Below, one piece after another: positions 16,981-25,217 of a DNA stretch of 41,091 nucleotides (position 1 is the first letter of the stretch; every line of letters starts with the position of its first letter). The stretch lies in contig JAJRTW010000270.1 of the NCBI GenBank assembly GCA_024278075.1, positions 1 to 41,091 on the forward strand. The letters are read 5' to 3'. Origin of the DNA: Bacteroidota bacterium (GTDB taxonomy: Bacteria > Bacteroidota > Ignavibacteria > Kapaibacteriales > UBA2268). The notes under the pieces were generated by a model. That model was not told the DNA's origin, ran no database searches, and saw only the letters and a list, made by a program, of their open reading frames with translations. The position numbers and the translations under genes were made by a program.

Positions 16981-17904
16981 ATGAAGATAACAATCCAAAA
17001 TATTTCGAAGCCGGATATGAGAAATATTCACAGCTATCTGCATTTCATAACATTAGAAAAAGGCTTGTCCGACAATACGAAGCAATCTTACTTCCACGAC
17101 CTTAAGAGCTATGCCGAATTCCTGAATGAAAGCGGCCTTGCCTCGTTCGACAAAGCAAAGCATGATGATATTTCCAGATTCCTCTCCTTATTAAATGATA
17201 TGGGCATCGCTCCGTCGAGCAGGGCTCGCTACCTGTCGTCAATAAAAGGTTTCTATAAGTACCTTTTCTCGTTGGGCAGGATAGAGTGTGATATATCCGA
17301 AAATATCGACCTGCCCAAGGCGCGAAGGACTTTGCCTGAAACTTTGAGCATCGCCGAAGTAACAAGCATTATTTCGCAACCGAACACCGGCAAACCGGCC
17401 GGCATCCGCGACAGGGCAATACTCGAAACGCTCTATGCCTGCGGATTGCGCGTCTCGGAGCTAATTAATCTGAAGCAAAGGGATATATTAATTGATGCCG
17501 AAATAATAAGAGTATTCGGAAAAGGGGCCAAAGAAAGGTTTGTCCCAATCGGGAAGTCTGCTATTGAATGGATTGCCGAATATAGAAACAGGGCAAGAAC
17601 AATATTTGTGAAAAGCCACACGGAAGGCGATATTCTGTTCCTGAATCAGCGAGGCAAAGGCCTGTCGAGAATGTTTATTTGGAAATTGGTGGATAAATCG
17701 GCTAAAAGTGCCGGATTGGACAAGCATGCACACCCGCACATGCTTAGGCATTCTTTTGCCACACACCTGCTGGAGGGCGGGGCGGATTTGAGGGCTGTGC
17801 AGGAAATGCTCGGGCATTCGGACATTGCAACCACTCAAATCTATACTCATATCGACAAGGAATATATCAAAGAAGTTCACAAAACCTTCCATCCACGCGC
17901 TTGA
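16981..17904 (+). CDS. xerD: Site-specific tyrosine recombinase XerC/XerD family
   Basis: Xer recombinases resolve chromosome dimers at dif. The 307-aa protein has an N-terminal SAM-like core-binding domain (about residues 15-100, SYLHFITLEKGLSDNTKQSY) and a C-terminal catalytic domain. The full catalytic set is present: R157 (ACGLRVSEL), K184 (GKGAKER), H253 and R256 (HMLRHSFATHLL), H279 (LGHSDIATT) and Y288 (TQIYTHI). Length and motifs fit XerD better than phage integrases. It is preceded by a MITE and is not next to a tRNA or phage genes, so I read it as the housekeeping enzyme. XerC versus XerD assignment is uncertain. Confidence 0.88.
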   Translation: MKITIQNISKPDMRNIHSYLHFITLEKGLSDNTKQSYFHDLKSYAEFLNESGLASFDKAKHDDISRFLSLLNDMGIAPSSRARYLSSIKGFYKYLFSLGRIECDISENIDLPKARRTLPETLSIAEVTSIISQPNTGKPAGIRDRAILETLYACGLRVSELINLKQRDILIDAEIIRVFGKGAKERFVPIGKSAIEWIAEYRNRARTIFVKSHTEGDILFLNQRGKGLSRMFIWKLVDKSAKSAGLDKHAHPHMLRHSFATHLLEGGADLRAVQEMLGHSDIATTQIYTHIDKEYIKEVHKTFHPRA

Positions 17905-18010
17905 CTATTATTCACGGAAAAGAAACATTCCTCTCCAATGCCCGTAATATTATAAAGACAAATAAAGACAAATAATTGGAAATATCTAAAGAAAAAAACG
18001 CCATTGGCTT

Positions 18011-18766
18011 ATGCTCAGAACATTCATCATATCAGCCATATTTATATTTATATTTCTATCACTTAGCACAGCCAGGCCGCAATGCACCGGCCTTGCTACG
18101 GCAAGTGAAGAGGGCATCAATCCAGATTTCAGCCGCCTGTCCTTATCGCTGAACTTTACGAACATGGCCCCAATAGGATCGTTCAAAAACCGATTGAACG
18201 GCTCGGGCAACGGTTTTGCCTTTAAAATGGGTTATAACCTGAGGAATCTGCCATTGACATTCGGGATGGAATATAATTTCATCTTTTATGACTACCAAAA
18301 CATAGGAGATTATTATTATAGCAGTAATTCGGACAATTATTCGGACGAGGATATTTTCTTCTATAGCGGATTTGACATGATGTTGATTAATTTAAAGCTG
18401 CAACCCACCGAGGCATTTTTCCGTCCTTATATTGAAGCAGTAGCCGGGGCATCATGGTACTACACCTCCTCGGTTTCACATTTTGGCTCTATATTCAGTG
18501 AATACGGCGAAGGTGAATTCTATGGCTCGCTAAATAATGACTTCGGATTGAATGCCGGATTCGGAGCGGGGCTGTCGGTATTGAGCAACAAGGGTAAATC
18601 CCCCGAAGTATTGATTGATGCCGGTTTCAGGTTCTTATTCGGCAGCCAGGCATCGGTGGTCAAGAAAGGAACGATAGATAAGGTAGACGGATATGTGGAA
18701 TACGAAAGCGTGAGGACGCCAACAAACCAAATTCACTTTCTATTGGGGGTTACGGTTAAATTTTAA
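18011..18766 (+). CDS. Outer-membrane beta-barrel protein
   Basis: The 251-aa product has a signal peptide (MLRTFIISAIFIFIFLSLSTA, residues 1-21). It then alternates amphipathic strands separated by turns rich in Gly, Ser, Asn and Tyr, and ends in an aromatic C-terminus (HFLLGVTVKF) typical of barrels that use the Bam machinery. It resembles porin-like OMP_b-brl proteins and has no recognised specific role. Its TAA stop is only 6 bp from the stop of the convergent Wzz-like gene. A short region GDYYYSSNSDNYSDEDIFFY is Tyr/Ser/Asp-rich, likely a surface loop. Confidence 0.75.
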   Translation: MLRTFIISAIFIFIFLSLSTARPQCTGLATASEEGINPDFSRLSLSLNFTNMAPIGSFKNRLNGSGNGFAFKMGYNLRNLPLTFGMEYNFIFYDYQNIGDYYYSSNSDNYSDEDIFFYSGFDMMLINLKLQPTEAFFRPYIEAVAGASWYYTSSVSHFGSIFSEYGEGEFYGSLNNDFGLNAGFGAGLSVLSNKGKSPEVLIDAGFRFLFGSQASVVKKGTIDKVDGYVEYESVRTPTNQIHFLLGVTVKF

Positions 18767-18772
18767 CCGACT

Positions 18773-19963
18773 CTACTTCGATTTCCCTGTTTCGAACAGC
18801 TCACCTTTCAGATAAGCCCGAAAGCTCACATACAGCATTGCAACAGATGAAGACAAAATCAGCGTCAGAAGCAGCATTAATTTCCTGTTGGGAGAAGACC
18901 GGTATATCGGCGGCACAGCCGGGTCAAGAATTTCGATAACCGGCAGGTCCCGTTCCTCCTGAATCGCTTCCTGGTGCCTTTGGGTTTCGAGATATAGAAT
19001 AACCTGCACCAGCACCTGTTGCTCGCGGTATAAGTCGGCATATAACCGCCCGAGCCTCGGGAGCTTGTCCAAAGCAATTGCATAGGCATCCGAACTCAGG
19101 CCGCCGCTCTGTACTTTTATGGATTGTTTCCGCAGAAATTCAACTTGCTTTGTCAATGTTCTGACCTTTTGCGAGGTAGGGCTCCATTCGATTAGTGCCA
19201 AATTTAAGTCACTCTCGGCTTTGGCCAGTTCGGCTCCGGCCTGGATTGCCTGATTGACAATAGCCGTGAACTGCTCCTCCAGCGACAGGACATTATTTTC
19301 GGACTGAAATTTTTCTAACTCGCGCTGCACCGAATCGAGACTTACTTTATAATCTGACAGTTCCCTTTCGATATATTCCCTGGTTTTCTTTGCCGTCGAT
19401 ACATTTTTATTCATTACGATTTGATTCAGCCCGTCGACGGCTGCATTTGATATAGACGAAGCCAGCACAGCCGCAGAATCCTTATCGGCCGAACTTGCGA
19501 AATAGGGAGTGTAAGCGGCAGTGGTAACAACGATTAGTCCGCTTCTTTCCACTTCAACTTCGATAATCGACCTTATCATTTCATATCTTAGATCGTCAGC
19601 GGGAAATTCAAATTCCGGCCTTTCGGATAGTTCCAGCTTCTCATCAACAAACATGGCAACCGAACGGCTTCGGAGTATCTCGGAGAAAACCTGGGATTGG
19701 TTGGACTTGCCCAAACCGCCCAGGACAAGCCCGCCGCCGCCCGATACGCTTTGCAGGAAGTTCGACAATCCGCCGCCGGATGAATTCTTTTCCGGTGGAA
19801 GCAATGTGGCACTCGACTGATATTCCTGGGGCATGATGTAGGAATATATCGTTACAATTGCTAACGCCGAAATAATAAAAGTCAGGATGAATTTCCTGCG
19901 AAACCTAAATAAAGAAAATAACAATTCCAGTGTTAATTCCTGTGGTTTTTCTGTTGCTGGCAT
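18773..19963 (-). CDS. Polysaccharide chain-length determinant (Wzz/GumC-like)
   Basis: Proteins of this type span the inner membrane and set polymer length or couple polymerisation to export. The 396-aa product has an N-terminal TM helix (about 27-44) followed by a Wzz-type periplasmic start (MPQEYQSSATLLPPEKNSSG). A long coiled-coil region follows (about 190-300), then the conserved Pro-rich segment ILDPAVPPIYRSSPNRK that precedes the second TM helix (about 358-378). No cytoplasmic tyrosine-kinase domain is present. It lies downstream of the SLBB export gene on the same strand, with a MITE in the 290-bp spacer. The two probably act together in capsule or exopolysaccharide export. Confidence 0.87.
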   Translation of the reverse strand: MPATEKPQELTLELLFSLFRFRRKFILTFIISALAIVTIYSYIMPQEYQSSATLLPPEKNSSGGGLSNFLQSVSGGGGLVLGGLGKSNQSQVFSEILRSRSVAMFVDEKLELSERPEFEFPADDLRYEMIRSIIEVEVERSGLIVVTTAAYTPYFASSADKDSAAVLASSISNAAVDGLNQIVMNKNVSTAKKTREYIERELSDYKVSLDSVQRELEKFQSENNVLSLEEQFTAIVNQAIQAGAELAKAESDLNLALIEWSPTSQKVRTLTKQVEFLRKQSIKVQSGGLSSDAYAIALDKLPRLGRLYADLYREQQVLVQVILYLETQRHQEAIQEERDLPVIEILDPAVPPIYRSSPNRKLMLLLTLILSSSVAMLYVSFRAYLKGELFETGKSK

Positions 19964-20000
19964 AATTAATTATTAAGTTAATATTTATTATATTCTGAAT

Positions 20001-20246
20001 CAATAGTGTCCGGTAAAAAATATGAGAGTCTTGCTGAATATACCCTGATAAACTCCAGCGGGAATCCAGTATTTTTAGGCTATTTGCTATATTTAAGATG
20101 GATACCGGATCAAGTCCGGTATGACATGATTTAATATTATATTTCACTAATTCAAAAATTACATCCATAATGGCACAATATAGGCCAAAACGGAGTTTAA
20201 TGCTGCCAATATCACAAATTGACTGCTTTTTAACCGGACACTTGTG
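20001..20246. mobile_element. MITE, TGTCCGGTTAAA family, with 9-bp target duplication
   Basis: The ends CAATAGTGTCCGGTAAAAA (20001) and the reverse of CACAAGTGTCCGGTTAAAAAG (ending 20246) are inverted repeats. ATTCTGAAT (19992-20000) and ATTCCGAAT (20247-20255) flank it as a 9-bp target duplication with one mismatch. The interior matches the element at 28921-29184 in opposite orientation. It contains no transposase; an 87-aa frame across it on the minus strand is not a gene. The right-hand duplication overlaps the first base of the SLBB gene's stop codon. Confidence 0.85.
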
Positions 20247-20254
20247 ATTCCGAA

Positions 20255-21898
20255 TTATCTGGAAAGCGTAATCGCCAAAGCCGCAACTGTCATCATCTGG
20301 ATTGTAAATGCCAATCCCTCGGTTAGGGCTTCTATGAAAGAACTTTCCTTTTCAGGTGGAACGAGTATGACATCGCCCGGCTCAAGAACATAATTCTTGT
20401 CCTCGGCCAGGAAAAGTTCCCCTTTCGATTTAGCAATCTGCGTTTCGTCGGGATCAGAGCGATAGCCATAGCCTCCGGCCAAAGCGATATAGTCCTCATA
20501 TTCATATCCGGGAATAAAGTTGACCAAACCAGGTTTGTTGACCCTGCCCTGAATATTAATAAAAGTTTTCTTCCGCAGAACTACGATAGAATCCTTATTC
20601 CGTAATATTATATTATCTTCGGAACTATAATCAGTCAAAGCTTTCTGAAAATCAATGGCCATCACACCTTTTTTCTCTCTCTTTTTCGATTGGAAATATC
20701 TGTTTTCCTCATCAGACATCTCGGAACGAGGGATTTGGTAGAGTCGCTCAAGCTCAATGTCGCGTTCTTCCAATTCTTCTTGCCGAAGTATATAGGAAGA
20801 CTCGAATGATGCATCCTCAAAAAGGCCGCCGGCCCTTACGATAAGGTCGCTTAAGTGATCTGAATTTTCATCAATCGGATAATATCCGGGGTACAGGACT
20901 TCGCCTGTGATTACTACATAATCCGCTTCGAACCAATTTGGTTTCTTCCTCACGAACACCCTGTCGCCGGGTTTTATCGGGAAATCCCCGGGCAGGGCGG
21001 CTTTCGAATATAGTTTATCCCGCCATGAATTAATATCAACAAACTTTCTGGTTAATCTTCCGGCCTGGTCATATCCCGCCACTTCAACCGAGTCGAGAAA
21101 AGAAGACCCAAGGAATCCCTGCCCGAGTTTAATCAATGTGGACAGCGAATCGCCATTGGCATACTCAAATACATTCGGAGCCGGCACTTCGCCCGAAATC
21201 TCGACTGCAAAGCTTTCGCTGCTTGGCGGCACAAGGATATGGTCGCCGCCGAGGACAGTTGGGTTGGCATTCTTATCGCCCAGCAGATAATACCTGAGAA
21301 GGTCTACCGGAATCTGAGTTCGGCCTTCATTCCTTAGAAGAACAATTTTCCTCATCGAAGCTTTGTAATCAAGCCCGCCCGCTTTTTCAATTATCTCCGA
21401 TACGCGGTCGACGGCATAGGCCGAAACTATCGATGGCCGAAGAACCGAGCCACCAACGGTTACCTTGAATTTACGAATATCCTTCATCAGGATATAAACT
21501 TCATCGGTTTTCAGCACTTTATTTATTCGATGTTTGATAATGCCATGTGCCTCGGCAAGAGTTTTCCCTTTAAGGCCAACAATCCCAACACCCGGGATCA
21601 GAAGTTTGCCTTCGGGCGATATAATTGCTTCGAATTCCTTCGGCTTGGCGGTTATTATTGAAATCGTCAGGATGTCATTAGGCCCGAGTACATATTTGTC
21701 CGGGTCAATCTCTTTTTCCAGCAAGCCTTCGGTTTCTTTAACAATTCTGCCGGCCCGCTCGAATCCAAGAGTATCAATCTTCCCCTTTGTGGAGCCGGTC
21801 AGTATCTGATTGTCAACTTGAGAATGTAGTTCTTCGGTTGAAATAATCAGAAGTGCGGCGAATAAATACCAAAAGGCTTGTGATTTAGTTCTAAGCAT
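20255..21898 (-). CDS. Polysaccharide export protein with SLBB repeats (Wza-like)
   Basis: Such proteins form the periplasmic and outer-membrane part of a capsule or exopolysaccharide exporter. The 547-aa product has a signal sequence (about 1-26) and then a poly-export domain (DKYVLGPNDILTISIITAKP, about 67-130). Several SLBB-type units follow (KFKVTVGGSVLRPSIVSAY about 145; FAVEISGEVPAPNVFEY about 230; YVVITGEVLYPGYYPI about 330; FINIQGRVNKPGLVNF about 450), each with its downstream GDxxxVP-like strand. The C-terminus has a hydrophobic helix (FTIQMMTVAALAITLS). It is longer than E. coli Wza because of extra SLBB units. The downstream chain-length gene completes a small export module; no glycosyltransferases are in the window. 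Confidence 0.9.
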   Translation of the reverse strand: MLRTKSQAFWYLFAALLIISTEELHSQVDNQILTGSTKGKIDTLGFERAGRIVKETEGLLEKEIDPDKYVLGPNDILTISIITAKPKEFEAIISPEGKLLIPGVGIVGLKGKTLAEAHGIIKHRINKVLKTDEVYILMKDIRKFKVTVGGSVLRPSIVSAYAVDRVSEIIEKAGGLDYKASMRKIVLLRNEGRTQIPVDLLRYYLLGDKNANPTVLGGDHILVPPSSESFAVEISGEVPAPNVFEYANGDSLSTLIKLGQGFLGSSFLDSVEVAGYDQAGRLTRKFVDINSWRDKLYSKAALPGDFPIKPGDRVFVRKKPNWFEADYVVITGEVLYPGYYPIDENSDHLSDLIVRAGGLFEDASFESSYILRQEELEERDIELERLYQIPRSEMSDEENRYFQSKKREKKGVMAIDFQKALTDYSSEDNIILRNKDSIVVLRKKTFINIQGRVNKPGLVNFIPGYEYEDYIALAGGYGYRSDPDETQIAKSKGELFLAEDKNYVLEPGDVILVPPEKESSFIEALTEGLAFTIQMMTVAALAITLSR

Positions 21899-22032
21899 TT
21901 ATGGCCTGAAAGAAATGATAAATAAGATTTATATGCAAAAATATGAAATTTTTCATTTTTGGAAGTATATTATTATCATTTGTTATTCGTTTACTAAATC
22001 TGCGAGTCCGTATTAATAGCTAATCCGACAAT

Positions 22033-22830
22033 ATGATCGATCAAATAACAAAAATTGCAGTCGAATCTGCATTGAAAGCTGGAAAAGTCCTGAAAGAAGG
22101 ATTTGGCACTGCTTTTGAAATTTAGAATAAGGAAGGGAAGAATAACCTCGTAACGGAATATGACCTCTTGTCTGAAAAAATCATTATCGATAATATCAGA
22201 AGTACATTTCCGGAGCATAACTTCCTGGCCGAAGAAAGCGGATATACCGAATCCGGCTTGCAGGGCAGTATCAGATGGATAATCGACCCGCTGGACGGCA
22301 CGGTAAATTTTGCCCACGGCTTGCCGATTTTCAGCATTAGCATTGCCGCCGAACAAGCCGGCGAAGTAATTTGCGGAGTGGTCTACCACCCTATGTTAGA
22401 CGAACTGTTTGTGGCGGCTAAGGGCCAGGGGGCTACGCTTAATGGCAGCCCTGTTTCCGTCTCCGGCACTGCCGGCCTTGATTCATCATTCCTTATTACC
22501 GGCTTCCCGTACAACGTTGGCGACAACCCGTGCCACTGCATAGATTTATTCGTCGATATAATAAAACGCGGCATACCGGTACGAAGGCTTGGTTCGGCTG
22601 CTTTGGACCTTGCCTACATTGCTGCCGGAAGGTTCGACGGCTTCTGGGAAATCGGCCTGAATCCGTGGGATGTTGCGGCCGGCATTTTGCTAATCCGTGA
22701 AGCCGGCGGGACAGTTACCCAATTCAACGGGCAGCAGCATGAACTGGTATCGGAAACAATGCTGGCAACTAATGGCAAAATCCACCATGAGCTAATATCA
22801 ATATTAACCAAATGCAGGCATTATTTATAG
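22033..22830 (+). pseudogene. Inositol monophosphatase-family gene interrupted by an in-frame TAG
   Basis: The ATG at 22033 opens MIDQITKIAVESALKAGKVLKEGFG, the normal start of an inositol-1-monophosphatase/SuhB-like enzyme. A TAG occurs at 22123-22125 (codon 31), and the same frame then continues NKEGKNNLVTEYDLLSEK to a TAG at 22828-22830, for 265 codons in all. Downstream motifs are intact: EEDSG-type metal site (LAEESGY), DPLDGTVNFAHGLP and PWDVAAGILLIREAGG. The family removes phosphate from inositol monophosphate or related sugars. A restart at the internal ATG-less position near 22168 would lack the first helices and one acidic region. It is either a nonsense mutant or a consensus error. 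Confidence 0.85.
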
Positions 22831-22861
22831 TAGCAATCTTTTAATATGGCAATCTTATAAT

Positions 22862-23764
22862 ATGGCAATCAAAGTAACATACATGTCGGGAGCGGGCAAT
22901 ATTTTTGCTGTGATCGATGGCAGGGATTATGATTTCACCGAACGGCAATATTCGATACTGTCTCCGGCGATTTGCAACAGCTTCGAGAAGGACAGTTCTG
23001 CCGAGGGCCTGCTGGTAGTTATATGTGATGACAATTATGATTTCCTGGTGCTTTTTTTTAATCCCGACGGCTCATCGGGTATGATGTGCGGCAATGGCGG
23101 CAGGTGTGCCGTGCGGTTTGCCCTGGAAACAGGTTTCATATCCAACAAAAAGGACATTCGTTTCTTTATGTCGGGCGATTCGTATTTGAGCAATATCAAC
23201 GAAGGCAGGATAAGCCTTGAAATGCCGCCGCCCAGGGAGTTCGTCGAGAACTTTGACATTAATCTGAATAATTCGGCCATTTCAGGTTCGTATGTTAATG
23301 TTGGGTCGGATCATTTTGTAATTAATGTTAATGACCTGGATATGGGGAGCGTTCAGGATATAAAAATTGATGAGCTTTCCCCTCCTGTCCGGCATCATAA
23401 AACTTTCGCCCCCCGCGGTGTAAATGTTAATTATTACGATATAATCGAAGCGGATAAATTGATTTTGCGGACTTTCGAAAGGGGTGTCGAGGCTGAAACC
23501 GGTGCGTGCGGAACGGGCGCAATTGCCACAGCCCTAACGGCTTATATTAAAGATTATATATTATTGCCGATAACCATTGTGCCGACAAGCGGGATACCGT
23601 TGGAGGTGGATATAGTTGGTAGTTTTATTAATAATCCCAATGATAATTCCAATAGTAACACCAATGATAATCCGACTAATAATATTGAAAAATTTATTCT
23701 TACGGGCAGTGCCGATATATTATTCCACAAAGAACTGTTCGATAAAGAATTATTCGATAATTAA
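22862..23764 (+). CDS. dapF: Diaminopimelate epimerase
   Basis: DapF converts LL- to meso-diaminopimelate for lysine and peptidoglycan synthesis. The two catalytic cysteines are in GMMCGNGGRC (C76) and ETGACGTGAIA (C216). FNPDGSSG and KTFAPRGVNVNYY are also typical. At 300 aa it is a little long because the C-terminal strand region holds an Asn-rich insert (about residues 257-275, NNPNDNSNSNTNDNPTNN) and a doubled tail (KELFDKELFDN). The ATG at 22862 is preceded by a duplicated copy of its own start region that encodes only MAIL followed by a stop. It lies 31 bp after the phosphatase gene and before an M20 amidohydrolase. Confidence 0.92.
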   Translation: MAIKVTYMSGAGNIFAVIDGRDYDFTERQYSILSPAICNSFEKDSSAEGLLVVICDDNYDFLVLFFNPDGSSGMMCGNGGRCAVRFALETGFISNKKDIRFFMSGDSYLSNINEGRISLEMPPPREFVENFDINLNNSAISGSYVNVGSDHFVINVNDLDMGSVQDIKIDELSPPVRHHKTFAPRGVNVNYYDIIEADKLILRTFERGVEAETGACGTGAIATALTAYIKDYILLPITIVPTSGIPLEVDIVGSFINNPNDNSNSNTNDNPTNNIEKFILTGSADILFHKELFDKELFDN

Positions 23765-23835
23765 TTTGCAGTGTCGGATAATCTACTCGAATAATCCAGC
23801 TTGATTCGAGTGATCTATGATATTTTGAGGAATCC

Positions 23836-25053
23836 ATGAAAATAAATTACGAGAAAATAAAAAGCAAGGCCCTGGATATATTTCCGGAAATCTGCAGGTA
23901 CAGAAGGGCGATACATCGAAATCCGGAACTTTCTTTCGCCGAGCATAAAACCTCTGCTTTCATTAAGGACAGGCTTAATGAACTGAATATACCATATAAA
24001 GTATATGCGGAAACTGGTGTGGCCGGAACAATCGGTTCGGGCGGCGTGTGCGTTGCGCTGCGTGCCGATATTGACGCATTGCCTGTAGCCGAGGAAACGG
24101 CCCTGGAATTCGCATCTGAAAACGAGGGTGTAATGCACGCTTGCGGCCATGATATGCACACGGCGATGCTGCTAGGTGCGGCTGAGATTCTCAAGGAATA
24201 TGAAGGCGAATTGAACGGCTGTGTGAAATTAATTTTCCAGCCCGGCGAGGAGAAACTGCCGGGCGGGGCCGGATTGATGATAAAGCAGGGCGTGCTGAAA
24301 AATCCTGCGCCCGATGTTATATTCGGGCAGCACGTGAACCCGGGGGAGGAAGCCGGAAAGATTGGCCTTGCCACCGGCCCGGTGATGGCTTCGGCCGACG
24401 AGTTATATATTACGCTTGCCGGCAAAGGCAGCCATGCAGCCCAGCCCCATCAAGGCAACGACCCTGTAATGGCTGCAGCGCATTTGATAAATCATTACCA
24501 AACTCTGCTCACTAAATTCCGCAATCCCTTGCATCCTGGCGTATTGACCATAACGTCGGTGCATGGCGGCAATGCTCCGAATATCATCCCCGATGAAGTG
24601 AAGATGATGGGCACAATGCGTTCATACAACCAGGAATGGCGGCAGGAAATGTACGGGCTGATAGAAGAGAATTCTAAGCGGATATGCGATAATTTCGGTG
24701 TGGATTGCAAAATCGATATAGTGAAAGGATACCCTGCCCTTTTCAATGATAAACCGGCGACGGAATTTGTGAAGAATATAGCAACGGATCTGCTGGGCAA
24801 AGATAATGTCTCAGAATTCGAACCGAAGATGTGGGCAGAGGATTTCGCTTATTTTGCGCGCGAGATTCCCGCTGTGTTTTGGTTCTTGGGCGTCCGGCCT
24901 GAAGGTATTGATGAAATGTCATCGCTGCATAACTCTGCATTCGCACCGGACGAAACAGCAATGATAAACGGTATGGCCCTGTTGGCCGGAGCCGCAATTG
25001 CGTATCTGAACCCCGATAACGGATTTTATTCCCAAGCGCCAGCATCAGATTAA
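23836..25053 (+). CDS. M20D family amidohydrolase (possible N-acyl-amino acid / N-acetyl-DAP deacetylase)
   Basis: M20D enzymes are metal-dependent amidases that cleave N-acyl amino acids. The 405-aa product contains YRRAIHRNPELSF at the start, LRADIDALPV (metal Asp), ACGHDMHTAMLLGAAE (metal Cys/His), FQPGEEKLPGGAGLMI (Glu pair) and GQHVNP. The dimerisation domain includes GKGSHAAQPHQGNDPV. Adjacency to dapF suggests, by inference only, a role as an N-acetyl-diaminopimelate deacetylase; hippurate or indole-acetyl amino-acid hydrolase activity is equally compatible with sequence. It starts at ATG after a GAGGAATCC-type site. Confidence 0.9.
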   Translation: MKINYEKIKSKALDIFPEICRYRRAIHRNPELSFAEHKTSAFIKDRLNELNIPYKVYAETGVAGTIGSGGVCVALRADIDALPVAEETALEFASENEGVMHACGHDMHTAMLLGAAEILKEYEGELNGCVKLIFQPGEEKLPGGAGLMIKQGVLKNPAPDVIFGQHVNPGEEAGKIGLATGPVMASADELYITLAGKGSHAAQPHQGNDPVMAAAHLINHYQTLLTKFRNPLHPGVLTITSVHGGNAPNIIPDEVKMMGTMRSYNQEWRQEMYGLIEENSKRICDNFGVDCKIDIVKGYPALFNDKPATEFVKNIATDLLGKDNVSEFEPKMWAEDFAYFAREIPAVFWFLGVRPEGIDEMSSLHNSAFAPDETAMINGMALLAGAAIAYLNPDNGFYSQAPASD

Positions 25054-25093
25054 AAATAGTTTATTCGATACATACTCTGCTGTTTGCCGCCGG

Positions 25094-25203
25094 GTTGTTG
25101 AATGAAATACCCCGCCGCAAGCAGAGGGGTATCGATTTGGATTATCGTTATTAAAAAGCGTGGCAAGCCACGGGGAATTAAACCCACGAGTGGGATTAAA
25201 TAA
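25094..25203. repeat. REP-like twin hairpins, left of the dehydrogenase gene
   Basis: Successive small hairpins occur: ATACCCCGCCG...AGAGGGGTAT, then GTGGCAAGCCAC, then CCCACGAGTGGG, joined by GGGGAATTAAA. The segment 25171-25201 recurs inverted at 26420-26450 and, diverged, at about 34767-34797. Confidence 0.7.
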
Positions 25204-25217
25204 TAATTTTCAATTAA

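Noticed and set aside
15061-22125. Reading the two internal TAG codons as pyrrolysine or as a reassigned codon.
   Set aside because: TAG ends several intact genes here (sucC, rbfA, ribF, the C69 peptidase, the CueP-like gene, the Wzz-like gene). Reading through the ribF TAG would fuse ribF in frame to rpsO. The flanking families are not known Pyl enzymes.
23847-24425. A 192-aa minus-strand frame.
   Set aside because: It is antisense to the M20D amidohydrolase, whose catalytic motifs are intact on the plus strand.
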